Shown here: piece after piece, positions 36,688-46,437 of the stretch
Layout: the number at the start of each line of letters is the position of its first letter
Numbering within the stretch: position 1 is the first letter of the stretch
Assembly (NCBI RefSeq): GCF_041379045.1
Contig: NZ_CP166871.1
Location: forward strand, 2,232,001 to 2,296,000
Source of the DNA: Thalassotalea ponticola
Lineage (GTDB): Bacteria; Pseudomonadota; Gammaproteobacteria; Enterobacterales; Alteromonadaceae
DNA length: 64,000 bases
Direction: 5' to 3'
The notes under the pieces: model-generated
Databases searched by the model: none
What the model saw: only the letters and a program-made list of their open reading frames with translations
Told to the model about the DNA's origin: nothing
Position numbers and translations under genes: made by a program

Positions 36688-38535
36688 TTATTGCAACAAG
36701 ATTTCATCGATCGTACCTTGAGCTAGTGGATGGTACCCCGGTCGAGCCACCTTAAAAACTCGTTTTGCAAACGCCAGTCCTTGCGGTGTTTGCGCGAGCT
36801 TTTTGTACAGCGGAACAATGAGTTTACGACGCCCGATGTGAATTAGGTACTGTTCAAGCGCTGGCATGACCGTGTCATAACCTGTGTGCAAGGCAAGTAA
36901 ATACCAGGCGTGTGCAATTTCAGCGTTGGTGCTTTGAGTTAAGTTAAACTGGCGATCGAGTTGTGCCATAGTATCAAGGCTCATTTGACGATCTAAACCG
37001 TTGATAAAGTACAACCATTCATGCACGGTCCATTTGTTGGTTGGCAACTGTGCCAGCGCAACTTCACCGGCAAGCCACTGTGCCGTTAACGCGTCAATTT
37101 TAACAAATACGTCGGAAGTTGGAGTTGGCGTTGTGTTGGGTAAACCGGCGGTAAAAATCCACTCATTTACTTCGTTCATGCTGACAATACCTGGGTATTT
37201 GTCAATCAGGTTTTGTCGCAAGTAGTTGATAAACGTTTCAGTGCCGATTGACTGAAAGGCAAAGTGATTAAAATAATCTAAAACAAATGGATCAAATTTT
37301 TCACGCCCAAAACGCTGCTCTAAGAACATCAAAAACAGCTGACCTTTCACATAGGGAACACCGCTGAACGCCGCATCGGGATCACGGCCCTGTAGATCGA
37401 GATACAGGATAGAGTCGTTGGCCGGTAATGTCGCTAAGTCCCCCTGTAAATCAGCAACACCTAACACTTGCTCCATGATTGCTCGCTCACTGCCAAACAC
37501 GCGTTCCATAATGCGATTCTCAACATACGAAGTAAATCCTTCGTTCAACCAAAGGTCGCGCCAGCTTTCATTGGTCACTAAATTGCCAGACCAACTGTGT
37601 GCAAGCTCATGAGCAATCAAGTTTACCAGCGATTTATCGCCTGCCACTACGGTTGGCGTGATAAACGATAATCTAGGGTTCTCCATGCCGCCAAAGGGAA
37701 AGCTCGGTGGCAATATCAACAAATCGTAACGGCCCCAGCGATACTCGCCGTATAAGTCCTCTGACACCTCAATCATGTCTTGTGTGTCATCAAATTCGGC
37801 TACAGCGCGATCGAGAATGTACGACTCTGCGTAAATACCGGTTTGTTCGCTCATCGGCTTAAACTGTAAGTCACCGACCGCAATCGCGATTAAATAGGCG
37901 GGAATCGCCTGAGGCATGACAAAGTGATAATCACCATCTACTGGTGTATTCGGTTCGTTATTGGCACTCATCACTGCCAATAGTGACTTCGGTGTTTTAA
38001 TTCGCGCACTGTAGGTTAAGCGAACCGCGGGCGTGTCTTGGATTGGGATCCAACTGCGCGCGTGAATAGCCTGATTTTGACTAAACATAAACGGCTGTGT
38101 TTTGCCTTGTGTTTGCGCTTTCGACAACCACTGGAGACCAGACGCTTTTTCGGTTGATTGATAATAAACGCGTAGTTTTTTAGCTTGAAAGTTCGGAGTA
38201 ATGGTTAACTTTGATCCCATCACATCATCGCGCTTGGCAAGCTGATAGCTAACAGTGTGCCACTCGCCTTCGCTATCTTCGGCTAAGGTTTTGAAAACAA
38301 TCAAATCGCGAGTATCTAACACCACCTTTGTTTGTTCGGCATCAAGCCAGGTTAAACTGAGGTCGACAAAACCCTTTACCGCTTTTTGATCAAAATCAAC
38401 AGCCAAGTCTAAGTAAGCGTGGCTTATTTTTACTTGCTCGTAATTTGCATAAGTTAAGGTGTCCTTTGCTACGGCTAGTGCATGGCTAGAAAACATGACT
38501 AGGGTGCAAAACACCATATGAAGTCGCTTTATCAT
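36688..38535 (-). CDS. M1 family metallo-aminopeptidase (LTA4 hydrolase-like), secreted
   Basis: A 615-residue zinc aminopeptidase with a signal peptide (about 1-22). The exopeptidase loop is GGMENPRL (282-289). The zinc site is HELAH (His309, Glu310, His313) with Glu332 in LNEGFTSYVE. A C-terminal helical domain (about 480-610) fits the leukotriene A4 hydrolase/aminopeptidase subgroup. It likely releases N-terminal amino acids from peptides in the periplasm or outside. Monocistronic, ended by the strong hairpin at 36595-36634. Confidence 0.93.
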   Translation of the reverse strand: MIKRLHMVFCTLVMFSSHALAVAKDTLTYANYEQVKISHAYLDLAVDFDQKAVKGFVDLSLTWLDAEQTKVVLDTRDLIVFKTLAEDSEGEWHTVSYQLAKRDDVMGSKLTITPNFQAKKLRVYYQSTEKASGLQWLSKAQTQGKTQPFMFSQNQAIHARSWIPIQDTPAVRLTYSARIKTPKSLLAVMSANNEPNTPVDGDYHFVMPQAIPAYLIAIAVGDLQFKPMSEQTGIYAESYILDRAVAEFDDTQDMIEVSEDLYGEYRWGRYDLLILPPSFPFGGMENPRLSFITPTVVAGDKSLVNLIAHELAHSWSGNLVTNESWRDLWLNEGFTSYVENRIMERVFGSERAIMEQVLGVADLQGDLATLPANDSILYLDLQGRDPDAAFSGVPYVKGQLFLMFLEQRFGREKFDPFVLDYFNHFAFQSIGTETFINYLRQNLIDKYPGIVSMNEVNEWIFTAGLPNTTPTPTSDVFVKIDALTAQWLAGEVALAQLPTNKWTVHEWLYFINGLDRQMSLDTMAQLDRQFNLTQSTNAEIAHAWYLLALHTGYDTVMPALEQYLIHIGRRKLIVPLYKKLAQTPQGLAFAKRVFKVARPGYHPLAQGTIDEILLQ

Positions 38536-38758
38536 AGTATTTCATCTCTAAGTGGTTAACGGCGTTAGTGTACTGACAAGATTTTGCTTTGCAAGTACCA
38601 CAACTACAGAATAAGCAAATCCCGCGGTGATTGTAGCGCCTGTTGTGATAAAACTCCTGGTTGAAAATCAACGGATGAATTTCAATTCAAATTTTGCGAT
38701 AATTCGCGCTTGACGTTTTCTTTTACCTAATTACATCAAGGCTTCGTGAATACTTGTT

Positions 38759-39454
38759 ATGGACTCTGAAAAATCACTTTTTGCCCGCCGATTTCGCGGT
38801 TACTACCCTGTTGTTATCGATGTTGAAACAGCCGGTTTTAACGCGCAAACCGATGCCTTACTTGAAATTGCTGCAAGTATTTTACACATGGATGAGATCA
38901 CCGGGCTATTATCGGTAAAAGAAACTTTGTGCTTTAACGTTGAACCGTTTGAGGGGGCAAACCTTGAGCCCGCCGCGCTTGAGTTTACCGGTATCGATCC
39001 TCATTGTGCCTTGCGAGGTGCGGTCAGTGAGTCTCAAGCATTAAAAGATATCTTCAAACGAGTGCGCAAAGAAATGAAAAGCTACGGTTGTAAACGCGCC
39101 ATCATGGTTGCCCACAACGCGGCATTTGACCTTGGTTTTGTCAATGCAGCAACTGAGCGTTGTAATATTAAGCGCAGTCCATTCCATCCATTCGTCAGCT
39201 TTGATACGGCTACACTGGCTGGTTTGGCGCTTGGTCAAACCGTATTGGCCAAGGCATGTGAAAGCGCCAATATAAACTTTGACAATAGCGAAGCACACAG
39301 TGCACTTTACGACACCGAAAAAACAGCGCAGTTGTTTTGCTTTATCGTCAATAAATGGCAACATCTCGGTGGTTGGCCATTGGCTAATGAGCAAGCGGAA
39401 CAAGACAGTGAAAAAGCTGGTTGTATTCATGACGATCCGTCGACAGAAGACTAA
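38759..39454 (+). CDS. rnt: Ribonuclease T
   Basis: A 231-residue DEDDh 3'-5' exoribonuclease. The catalytic residues are Asp21 and Glu23 in VIDVETAGF, Asp124 in HNAAFD, His180 in SEAHSALYD, and Asp185. It trims the 3' ends of tRNAs and other stable RNAs. It is slightly longer than E. coli RNase T (215 residues) because of an acidic C-terminal tail. The start ATG is 38759. Confidence 0.95.
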   Translation: MDSEKSLFARRFRGYYPVVIDVETAGFNAQTDALLEIAASILHMDEITGLLSVKETLCFNVEPFEGANLEPAALEFTGIDPHCALRGAVSESQALKDIFKRVRKEMKSYGCKRAIMVAHNAAFDLGFVNAATERCNIKRSPFHPFVSFDTATLAGLALGQTVLAKACESANINFDNSEAHSALYDTEKTAQLFCFIVNKWQHLGGWPLANEQAEQDSEKAGCIHDDPSTED

Positions 39455-39583
39455 ATTGTAAGTTGTTACTCACTGCAGTTAGCAACACTGGTTTGGTTTA
39501 TCAAGGCGTGAGACAATGGTTTAGCCTAAGCTGCAAGCTATAAGCGATAAGCAAACTGCGATAACGATATGTATCAGCGGTGA

Positions 39584-39976
39584 CTAAACCGATGTTTTAC
39601 TGCCAAAGCTAAGTAAGTTAACTCGTCGCGACTGACGGCGAACATAGATAACTTTCAACGCAAACAGCAAAAAAGGTAAGGCAATAAACACACCAAGCGC
39701 ATCGGTTTTAAATTTGATCAACAACATCGAAAAAGCGACAAAGCCCCACGGATAGTACTCATACACCACTTGCGGTAAACGAAAGCCCGGAACGGTTTGT
39801 TTTACTCGATTTTGACGTCGATAGTTTGAGCGCAATACCGATATATGAGCGCCATAAGCAAATAGTGCCACGGCAGGCAGTAGATAGCCTATTGCATCAA
39901 ATCGAAAAAACAATGCCCCTGCAAGGGTGAAATAAATAAGCGGAAGTTTTTCATAGATAGGGGTGCTAATTTTCAC
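39584..39976 (-). CDS. Small membrane protein of unknown function
   Basis: About 130 residues with four hydrophobic segments (roughly 10-25, 27-45, 78-95 and 97-115 from this start) and a basic loop between the second and third (SNYRRQNRVKQ). A GTG at 39976 is favoured because GGAG lies seven bases before it. The frame extends to a GTG at 40012 with no ribosome site. No family was recognised. Confidence 0.6.
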   Translation of the reverse strand: MKISTPIYEKLPLIYFTLAGALFFRFDAIGYLLPAVALFAYGAHISVLRSNYRRQNRVKQTVPGFRLPQVVYEYYPWGFVAFSMLLIKFKTDALGVFIALPFLLFALKVIYVRRQSRRVNLLSFGSKTSV

Positions 39977-40121
39977 TGATGTGCTCCGTTTCTTATTCTT
40001 GTCAATTACCACTTACCGAGTGCAAGCGCCCGCTTACTAGACACGTGTGACCATCGGTTTGGGTAACTGTGATTCAATAATCTAGATGTTATTTTGTGCT
40101 TTACTCCAAAGTGTAGTGCAA

Positions 40122-40157
40122 AAAAAAAAAGCTGCTTAATAAAGCAGCTTTTTTTTA
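40122..40157. terminator. Bidirectional terminator after the peroxiredoxin gene
   Basis: AAGCTGCTT and AAGCAGCTT pair, extended by long A and T runs on either side. It closes the peroxiredoxin gene on the minus strand. Confidence 0.92.
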
Positions 40158-40179
40158 TTCAGTTATAACTGACTGATTA

Positions 40180-40785
40180 TTATAATTTATCAGCGTTATC
40201 AGATAGGTAAGATGCAACGCCTTCTGGTGAAGCGGTCATACCTTTGTCACCTTTGTTCCAGCCGGCTGGACATACTTCACCGTGCTCTTGGTGGAATGCT
40301 AACGCGTCAACCATACGGATCATTTCGTCAACGTTACGACCAAGTGGTAAGTCGTTAACCACTTGATGACGTACCATACCGTCTTCATCGATAAGGAATG
40401 AACCGCGGAACGCAACGCCAGCTTCTGGATGCTCAACGTCATATGCTTGACAGATTTCGTGTTTAACGTCAGCAACTAGAGTGTAATCAACTTGACCGAT
40501 ACCACCTTCGTTTACTGGTGTGTTACGCCATGCATTGTGAGAAAATTGTGAATCGATAGAAACACCAATAACCTCAACGCCACGGCTCTTGAAGTCATCC
40601 ATACGGTGATGAAACGCAATCAGCTCTGATGGACAAACAAAAGTAAAATCTAATGGGTAGAAAAAGATAACGGCTTTCTTGCCTTTAATAGCTTCACTTA
40701 AATTGAAGTTATCAACAATTTCACCACTACCTAATACAGCAGCAGCGGTAAAGTCAGGTGCTGGACGACCTACTAATACACTCAT
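40180..40785 (-). CDS. Typical 2-Cys peroxiredoxin (AhpC/Prx1 class)
   Basis: A 201-residue peroxidase. The peroxidatic cysteine is Cys51 in DFTFVCPSE and the resolving cysteine is Cys172 in GEVCPAGW. The GGIG and C-terminal extension features are those of typical 2-Cys peroxiredoxins. It reduces hydrogen peroxide and organic peroxides. No ahpF is adjacent, so thioredoxin or another reductant is expected. AGAAAACC precedes the start. Monocistronic. Confidence 0.93.
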   Translation of the reverse strand: MSVLVGRPAPDFTAAAVLGSGEIVDNFNLSEAIKGKKAVIFFYPLDFTFVCPSELIAFHHRMDDFKSRGVEVIGVSIDSQFSHNAWRNTPVNEGGIGQVDYTLVADVKHEICQAYDVEHPEAGVAFRGSFLIDEDGMVRHQVVNDLPLGRNVDEMIRMVDALAFHQEHGEVCPAGWNKGDKGMTASPEGVASYLSDNADKL

Positions 40786-40920
40786 GGTTTTCTCCGTTTT
40801 TTGTTAATGCTAATAAGACATTAGCCAAATAAAATGATTTGCGACACAAGGTGCCGATGACACCATTGCATGACTTTATATATGGCGATGAATAGAATAA
40901 TTACAAGGCCATAGTTTTAA

Positions 40921-41253
40921 TTATTCTGCGTCTTTGTATTTTTCAGCGGTATCTTTTACCAACGGCTGAAGTTCGCCTTGTTGGAACATTTCTAAAATAA
41001 TGTCACAACCGCCAATCAGCTCGCCTTCTATCCACAGTTGCGGAAAAGTTGGCCAGTTTGCATATTTTGGTAACTCTGCGCGAATATCAGGGTTTTGTAA
41101 AATGTCAACATAAGCAAACTTTTCACCACAGGCCATTAGCGCTTGCGAGGCTTGCGCTGAAAAACCACAACTTGGCAGTTTTGGTGAACCTTTCATAAAA
41201 ATTAAAATCGGGTTTTCGGCGATTTGTTGTTTGATTTTGTCGATAGTTTCCAT
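40921..41253 (-). CDS. grxD: Monothiol glutaredoxin GrxD (Grx4)
   Basis: A 110-residue monothiol glutaredoxin with the CGFS active site (Cys29-Ser32) and WPTFPQLW, and GGCDI for glutathione contact. It carries [2Fe-2S] clusters with BolA proteins and serves iron-sulfur trafficking. The ATG at 41253 has a strong GAGGAA five bases upstream; the five-codon longer frame does not. Confidence 0.96.
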   Translation of the reverse strand: METIDKIKQQIAENPILIFMKGSPKLPSCGFSAQASQALMACGEKFAYVDILQNPDIRAELPKYANWPTFPQLWIEGELIGGCDIILEMFQQGELQPLVKDTAEKYKDAE

Positions 41254-41336
41254 AAATTCCTCGAGCAAGCTTGTTTATTCAAGCTTCTTGGGTACACAAA
41301 AATAAAGTCCGACTAGTTTACTCGGTTTTTTGGGGT

Positions 41337-41380
41337 GACGACAACCGCTTTTCAACAATTGTCGTCATTTTTTTGACGAC
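41337..41380. repeat. Overlapping inverted repeats between grxD and fadR
   Basis: GACGACAA (41337-41344) can pair with TTGTCGTC (41359-41366), and GTCGTC (41361-41366) can instead pair with GACGAC (41375-41380), with seven Ts between. The two hairpins exclude each other. It may act as a terminator or an attenuating structure. Confidence 0.4.
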
Positions 41381-41409
41381 GCGAGCCCCTCAACGAGGCT
41401 AGTAAGAGG

Positions 41410-42120
41410 TTATTTGGCCAGTTCAGCCATGATATTGTCTTTCAGCTTTTCCCAAAACTGTACCGACTTAAGACCGTGATCACGCACCACCTGCACCGAC
41501 TCGTTAAACTGTCCGTTTTCAGCCAACTCGATTAATTGGTGATAAAACTCTTGGGTGAGCGCTCTAGCCTGAGGGTCGGCAAAGTACACACCACCAAGCC
41601 TTGAGTACAAGTTTTTAAAGCCGTTTAAAACCAATACATAAATCGGATTATTCGATGCCAACGCCAAATCGTGATGCAGTTGGTAATCTGTTTCAGCAAA
41701 TTGTTCAGCACTTTCTGAAGTATCGATACACGCTCGCACTAGTTCGATCACTTTTTGCGGATTATTTTTAATCGCCGCGCGTACGTAAATAGCGCAGATA
41801 TTGGTGCGTGCCGACAGCAAATTTTCAACCAAATCAGGGATTCCTTCTTGGTCTAATTCGGCTAATCGACCTAAGATATTGAGTCCGCATGTTTCCCAAA
41901 AGTTATTCACTTTAGTTGGTTTACCGTGCTGTATAGTGAGCCAGCCATCACGAGCTAAACGCTGTAATACCTCGCGTAATGTTGTTCGAGTAACGCCTAT
42001 CAGTTCTGATAGTTCGCGCTCGGCGGGTAAAATAGACCCCGGCGGAAAACCGCCATTCCAGATCGACTCGACGATATACTGTTCTGCGAATCCGGCTGGA
42101 CTTTGAGCTTTAATGATCAT
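41410..42120 (-). CDS. fadR: Fatty acid metabolism regulator FadR
   Basis: A 236-residue GntR-type regulator. The N-terminal winged helix has [33 protein letters not shown]. The C-terminal acyl-CoA domain follows. It represses beta-oxidation genes and activates fabA/fabB in the absence of long-chain acyl-CoA. The ATG at 42120 matches the family N-terminus ([13 protein letters not shown]). It is divergent from nhaB, as in E. coli. Confidence 0.95.
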   Translation of the reverse strand: MIIKAQSPAGFAEQYIVESIWNGGFPPGSILPAERELSELIGVTRTTLREVLQRLARDGWLTIQHGKPTKVNNFWETCGLNILGRLAELDQEGIPDLVENLLSARTNICAIYVRAAIKNNPQKVIELVRACIDTSESAEQFAETDYQLHHDLALASNNPIYVLVLNGFKNLYSRLGGVYFADPQARALTQEFYHQLIELAENGQFNESVQVVRDHGLKSVQFWEKLKDNIMAELAK

Positions 42121-42857
42121 GAATATTCCATCTAAGGGGTACATTTATAGCGAGATTTACCGCATTGATGCACTTGTTACATCCAAAATTGAACGCTGTA
42201 AAAACTGCGACCCCAAATACTATTGATAGGTTAGTGTTATATAAACTGATTGTACCAGATTATGTCAAGGTTACACACCACCTTAATGTGCAAAAAATTC
42301 ATCTTACCGGCTAATCAGTGGGTGATATATTGAGTAGTTGTTAATTTTGTTAAAAAATAGATGTGGATATTAAAATCAGTTTTAGGTGCCTGTCATCGCG
42401 CAAATACATCGCGCTAGCAGATCAATCGCTTTGCTCATCTCACTTTGTTTGGCAGGTTGAAATGGCGAACATCACCGCATGTATTGCGATTAAAGCAAAT
42501 TGAGTTAGCGCCTGTGGCCTTTGTGATACGTATTTGGCGCGGCTTTGTGTGCCTTTTGGCCGCGTTATTAGCTACTCACTTTCAATTCCCCCCATTGCAA
42601 GCACTGCCTTGCACTGGGATATCGTTCGCTTTATCACATCGAAACTAAAGACTATATGAATATTAAACAGCAACATAAATAGCGCAGAGCTTGACGTACA
42701 GCTAGACTTTGCTGCTTTTAGTTAATATTATCAAGCCTTTCAAATGTCATACTGACATTAATATTGCGTTCATTTTGTACTACGCTTTGTAAGTGCCTTA
42801 AAAATTAAGGAAAGCGGGCTATTATTGAGCGCAAACATCATTATCAAGGGCGTCTGC
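42121..42857. other. Divergent spacer between fadR and nhaB
   Basis: About 737 bp with no convincing gene; a 67-codon frame at 42445 lacks a ribosome site and family resemblance. It contains the candidate FadR site and must hold promoters for both genes. No further structure was recognised. Confidence 0.5.
42243..42261. promoter_or_regulatory. Candidate FadR operator
   Basis: The sequence AATCTGGTACAATCAGTTT (minus strand) resembles the FadR operator, with an ATCTGGT half and a weaker AACTGAT half around a three-base centre. It lies about 120 bp upstream of fadR, so it may serve autoregulation. Confidence 0.45.
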
Positions 42858-44444
42858 ATGCAATTATCTTACTCTCAGGCTGTATTTAAAAATTTTTTAG
42901 GGCAAGCGCCTCAGTGGTTTAAACTAACCATTATTGGCTTTTTAATCCTCAATCCGATTCTTTTCTTTTGGGTGTCTCCTTACGTAGCTGGTTGGGCTTT
43001 GGTCATTGAATTTATTTTTTCTTTGGCGATGGCACTTAAGTGTTACCCATTGCAACCGGGTGGCTTACTGGTGATTCAAGCCGTCGCCATCGGCATGACA
43101 ACGCCGGCACAAGTATTACATGAAATAGAAGTTAACTTAGAAGTCATACTGCTGCTGATTTTTATGGTTGCTGGTATCTATTTTATGAAGAACCTGTTGT
43201 TAGTGTTGTTTACCAAGATTATTACCAAAATCCATTCAAAAATAGCCGTGTCGTTGATGTTTTGTGCCGCCAGTGCCTTTTTATCAGCGTTTTTAGACGC
43301 ACTAACCGTAATCGCGGTCATTATTAGTGTTGCTGTGGGCTTTTACTCTGTTTATCACAAAGTCGCCTCAGGCTTACATCAGTCACAGGCGCACGACCCA
43401 AACAGCGACCACGACCTACCCGAGTACTCCCGTAGTGACTTAGAGCAATTCCGTGGCTTTTTGCGTAACCTACTGATGCACGCTGGTGTTGGTACCGCTC
43501 TTGGTGGGGTGATGACCATGGTAGGCGAACCGCAAAACTTAATTATCGCTGAGCAAGCAGGATGGCAATTTATCGAGTTTGCTATTCGCATGTCGCCGGT
43601 CACTATTCCAGTCTTTATTGCCGGCTTGTTAACCTGCTATTTATTGGAAAAATTTAAATGGTTTTCTTACGGGGTCCCTTTGCCAGAAAACGTCAGGCAG
43701 ATATTGGTTGAATTTGATCAACAAGAAACCGAAGCGCGCACTCGCGCCGATAATATGAAGCTCGTGGTACAAGGTCTCATCGCCATTTGGCTCATCGTTG
43801 GCCTGGCACTACACCTCGCATCTGTTGGTCTTATTGGCTTAACCGTGATCGTTCTTGCCACGGCATTTACTGGCGTTATTGAAGAGCATCAAATTGGTCA
43901 TGCCTTTGAAGAAGCACTGCCGTTTACCGCGTTATTGGCCGTGTTTTTTGCTGTGGTTGCGGTAATTATCGATCAACAGTTATTTACGCCTGTTATTAAT
44001 TGGGTATTAACCTACGAAGGTAATATGCAACTGGTGATGTTTTATTTAGCCAATGGCTTTTTATCTATGGTCAGTGATAACGTATTTGTTGGTACGGTGT
44101 ATATCACCGAGGTCAAAAAGGCTTTGCTATCAGGTCAAATTACCCGCGATCAATTTGATATGCTAGCGGTCGCAATTAACACAGGTACTAATTTGCCATC
44201 CGTAGCCACACCAAATGGTCAAGCCGCCTTCTTGTTTTTGCTCACCTCAGCCATTGCACCGCTCATCCGCTTATCGTACGGACGGATGGTTTTTATGGCA
44301 TTGCCTTATACCATTGTATTAACCATTGTTGGCCTGCTCATCATCAACTCAGGGGTATTAGTGGAATACACAGATATGTTTTATCAAATGGGATTGATTG
44401 AGCATCATACGCTGAGTGAAAGCGCCAGTCCGTCAGGTCATTAA
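42858..44444 (+). CDS. nhaB: Na+/H+ antiporter NhaB
   Basis: A 528-residue membrane antiporter with about 12 helices. The N-terminal segment [14 protein letters not shown] and [16 protein letters not shown] region (here [16 protein letters not shown]) match NhaB closely. The ATG at 42858 follows AAGGG seven bases upstream; a TTG 11 codons earlier is less likely. It exchanges two Na+ for three H+ in the family. The fadR-nhaB divergent arrangement supports the call. Confidence 0.96.
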   Translation: MQLSYSQAVFKNFLGQAPQWFKLTIIGFLILNPILFFWVSPYVAGWALVIEFIFSLAMALKCYPLQPGGLLVIQAVAIGMTTPAQVLHEIEVNLEVILLLIFMVAGIYFMKNLLLVLFTKIITKIHSKIAVSLMFCAASAFLSAFLDALTVIAVIISVAVGFYSVYHKVASGLHQSQAHDPNSDHDLPEYSRSDLEQFRGFLRNLLMHAGVGTALGGVMTMVGEPQNLIIAEQAGWQFIEFAIRMSPVTIPVFIAGLLTCYLLEKFKWFSYGVPLPENVRQILVEFDQQETEARTRADNMKLVVQGLIAIWLIVGLALHLASVGLIGLTVIVLATAFTGVIEEHQIGHAFEEALPFTALLAVFFAVVAVIIDQQLFTPVINWVLTYEGNMQLVMFYLANGFLSMVSDNVFVGTVYITEVKKALLSGQITRDQFDMLAVAINTGTNLPSVATPNGQAAFLFLLTSAIAPLIRLSYGRMVFMALPYTIVLTIVGLLIINSGVLVEYTDMFYQMGLIEHHTLSESASPSGH

Positions 44445-44536
44445 CCCGATACTGATGCTGTATGTATTGGCAAACGTATACACTTAAATTGTTTGCCAAT
44501 ACATCACCTACTCGCTCGGGCTGACTAGGCTGATGT

Positions 44537-44569
44537 AAAAAAGGATCTAGCACTCTAGATCCTTTTTTT
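44537..44569. terminator. Bidirectional terminator after nhaB
   Basis: GGATCTAG and CTAGATCC form the stem with loop CACT, extended by A6 and T7 runs. The same GGATCTA core recurs in the hairpin at 45578-45606. Confidence 0.9.
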
Positions 44570-44629
44570 GGTTCGATTAGCGTTAATTGTTGAAGTGGTA
44601 CAAAGCCCCAAATGGAATCGGTTATCTAC

Positions 44630-44643
44630 GGCCGTTTTGTGCC
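44630..44643 (+). repeat. Accessory-patch motif, copy 1
   Basis: The sequence is GGCCGTTTTGTGCC. Related copies are at 45630-45644 (same direction) and 47097-47110 and 47202-47215 (inverted). Confidence 0.6.
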
Positions 44644-44644
44644 A

Positions 44645-44944
44645 TTAACTGCCTGTGAGATTTAATGATAAATGAAATAGAAAACTAACTAAAAAGCTAA
44701 ACGTAGCGGTGTAAAAGGACACTATAAATAATTTGCGAATAGCGCTAAATTCTTCATCGTCCAATTGTTTGTGATAGCCGAGAAACAGATAACCAGCTTC
44801 ACCTATTAACGCATTTTTACCACCACATTTATTGGTGTTTTTACGTAAATATTTTAACCGAGATTGAGCCGCAATTTGGTTTATTCCAGCAAAAATGGCG
44901 GCACAAACTCCTACAAATAAAATTAAACCCTGTATTACTTCCAT
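44645..44944 (-). CDS. Small two-helix membrane protein of unknown function
   Basis: A 99-residue protein with one N-terminal helix (about 4-25) and one C-terminal helix (about 72-95). A charged middle segment contains NTNKCGGKNALIGEAGYLFLGYHKQLDDEE. No family was recognised. It overlaps the right side of the first patch motif. AT content is higher than in the flanking core genes. Confidence 0.6.
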   Translation of the reverse strand: MEVIQGLILFVGVCAAIFAGINQIAAQSRLKYLRKNTNKCGGKNALIGEAGYLFLGYHKQLDDEEFSAIRKLFIVSFYTATFSFLVSFLFHLSLNLTGS

Positions 44945-45001
44945 TGTTTTATCTCAGTCCGCTTTACGCTGACTTAAGTATTAATAATTGATATTAACTA
45001 C

Positions 45002-45337
45002 CTAAGTGTTTGACAAGTCTGTATTCTTTTTAGTCCAGTTTGGGTTTTTCCAATGTACATGCATCTTCGACTTGCTCCAAAAATAGCCAGATACCAACAC
45101 TAGGATTAAATACAGAAGACTTGTCCATGCACCAATAATCTTATCAAGGTCAGCCTTGTAGTAACCAGAAACAATTAGTACAGCAAGAATAAGAATAGGA
45201 AAGGCTTGCTCATTTAAACGTATTTTTAAAATAGATTGGCAGTTACTGCATTCAATGCCCGTAGATGGGCTGCATGTGGCTTTAACCATAAAAGGAATTT
45301 TTGTGCCACAAACGGGGCAATTTTTCTTACTATCCAT
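45002..45337 (-). CDS. Zinc-ribbon membrane protein of unknown function
   Basis: A 111-residue protein. Two cysteine pairs near the N-terminus, CPVC (7-10) and CSNC (31-34), form a zinc ribbon, followed by two membrane helices (about 48-65 and 70-88) and a short basic tail. The layout is typical of small zinc-ribbon/transmembrane proteins, but the specific family is not clear. It lies 57 bp upstream of the 99-residue gene on the same strand, so the two may be one unit. Confidence 0.65.
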   Translation of the reverse strand: MDSKKNCPVCGTKIPFMVKATCSPSTGIECSNCQSILKIRLNEQAFPILILAVLIVSGYYKADLDKIIGAWTSLLYLILVLVSGYFWSKSKMHVHWKNPNWTKKNTDLSNT

Positions 45338-45577
45338 AATTTATCAAAAATCAGTTTTCGTCCGTTGCTCGCTCAAAGCGGAAGTAAATTTCCACTATGT
45401 TTTTATTTAATTTACTGATTAAACGTCAAAAGTAAAAGTGTCTATTACGACGATTCGTGACATGAAACTCAACAACATGTGCTACAAACTATTGATTTTA
45501 ATGATAAATGCAATCGACACGGAACGATTTCGTTGCGCCTCAATAAGAGCTAAGCTGTTGATTATAAATAGGAATAA

Positions 45578-45606
45578 AAAAGGATCTACGTTATGTAGAT
45601 CCTTAA
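45578..45606 (-). terminator. Hairpin resembling the nhaB terminator
   Basis: AAGGATCTAC and GTAGATCCTT pair across a five-base loop. The A-run on the left is a T-tract on the minus strand, but no minus-strand gene ends here, so it may be left from a rearrangement. Confidence 0.6.
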
Positions 45607-45629
45607 TTTCATATCAGCCCAGCGTAAGC

Positions 45630-45644
45630 GGCCTTTTTTGTGCC
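45630..45644 (+). repeat. Accessory-patch motif, copy 2
   Basis: GGCCTTTTTTGTGCC, one base longer than copy 1. It begins exactly 1000 bp after copy 1 and lies in the same direction. Confidence 0.5.
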
Positions 45645-45752
45645 CGGAATTTGACTATAAACAATTGAAAAGGTTAATGTATATTCAAGTGTTAGCAATC
45701 TAAACGTAACTGAAAAATTTAAAATAAATAGTTACTTAACAGGGAAATTACT

Positions 45753-46160
45753 TTGAATCAGCTATTAATAACCAATATAACAGTGATGTGTTTTTTGTTA
45801 GGTTGTGCTTCAACAAACAATGAAACTTTAAGTTTTAATAGCAAATGTGAAGGCTTTGAGTCCAATGACTCCGACAGGCTCGAATATAATTCTTATAAGA
45901 ACTCTATCAATAGAGTAGCTCCTAAGTACCCAATTCAAGCGGCAAGAGATAAAGTTGAAGGGTATGTTCAATTTAATTTTGATATATCTGAACAAGGCAA
46001 GCCAATAAATATTGAACCAATATCGTCATTTCCTTCAGATACTTTTATAGACGCTGCAAAACAGGCTCTTTCACAGTGGGAATATATCCCTATGACTAAA
46101 AGTGGCTCGCCAGCATTAAGCAAGTGCCATAGTGTACAAATTGATTTTAGGCTGAGCTAA
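45753..46160 (+). CDS. Lipoprotein with a TonB C-terminal-like domain
   Basis: A 135-residue predicted lipoprotein. The lipobox is LLGC (Cys18). The C-terminal two-thirds has the TonB/TolA C-terminal pattern: APKYPIQAARDKVEGYVQFNFDI and AAKQALSQWEYIP. There is no membrane-spanning energy-transducing helix or proline spacer, so it is unlikely to be a true TonB. The TTG at 45753 is used because AGGGAA lies six bases upstream. A terminator follows. Confidence 0.75.
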   Translation: MNQLLITNITVMCFLLGCASTNNETLSFNSKCEGFESNDSDRLEYNSYKNSINRVAPKYPIQAARDKVEGYVQFNFDISEQGKPINIEPISSFPSDTFIDAAKQALSQWEYIPMTKSGSPALSKCHSVQIDFRLS

Positions 46161-46299
46161 GACTGCAGAGTCGAGCTACGTACATTGTTGTGCTTAGAAT
46201 TATATTTTAGTTAGGCTCAATATTCTTACTAGGACGTTAATATGAATAAATGAAAACCGCCTTCTTCACAAGGCATTAACCTTAAGTGGGGCGACCAAC

Positions 46300-46330
46300 A
46301 AATTCGAGGCTTAGTCCTCGAATTTTTATT
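46300..46330 (+). terminator. Terminator after the TonB-C lipoprotein gene
   Basis: AAATTCGAGG and CCTCGAATTT form a 10-bp stem with loop CTTAGT and a T-rich tail. It lies 140 bp after the stop. Confidence 0.8.
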
Positions 46331-46437
46331 CATAAAAGTGAATATTTGACTTGGCGGTCGGTTAGGTTAGTATGAAGCGAAGTGGCGGAGGCAACTACCG
46401 CTTTGAGCGATAAACAGCCGTTGTATAGTGACTTTTT

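Larger units (their letters stand above)
45338..45752. other. 415-bp AT-rich gap in the accessory patch
   Basis: No credible gene; a 76-codon frame at 45438-45668 runs through the hairpin at 45578-45606 and lacks a ribosome site. It holds that hairpin and motif copy 2. Confidence 0.5.

Noticed and set aside
42445..42648. 67-codon gene between fadR and nhaB
   Set aside because: No ribosome site, no family resemblance, and it lies in a regulatory spacer.
45438..45668. 76-codon gene in the accessory patch
   Set aside because: It runs through a hairpin terminator and has no ribosome site.
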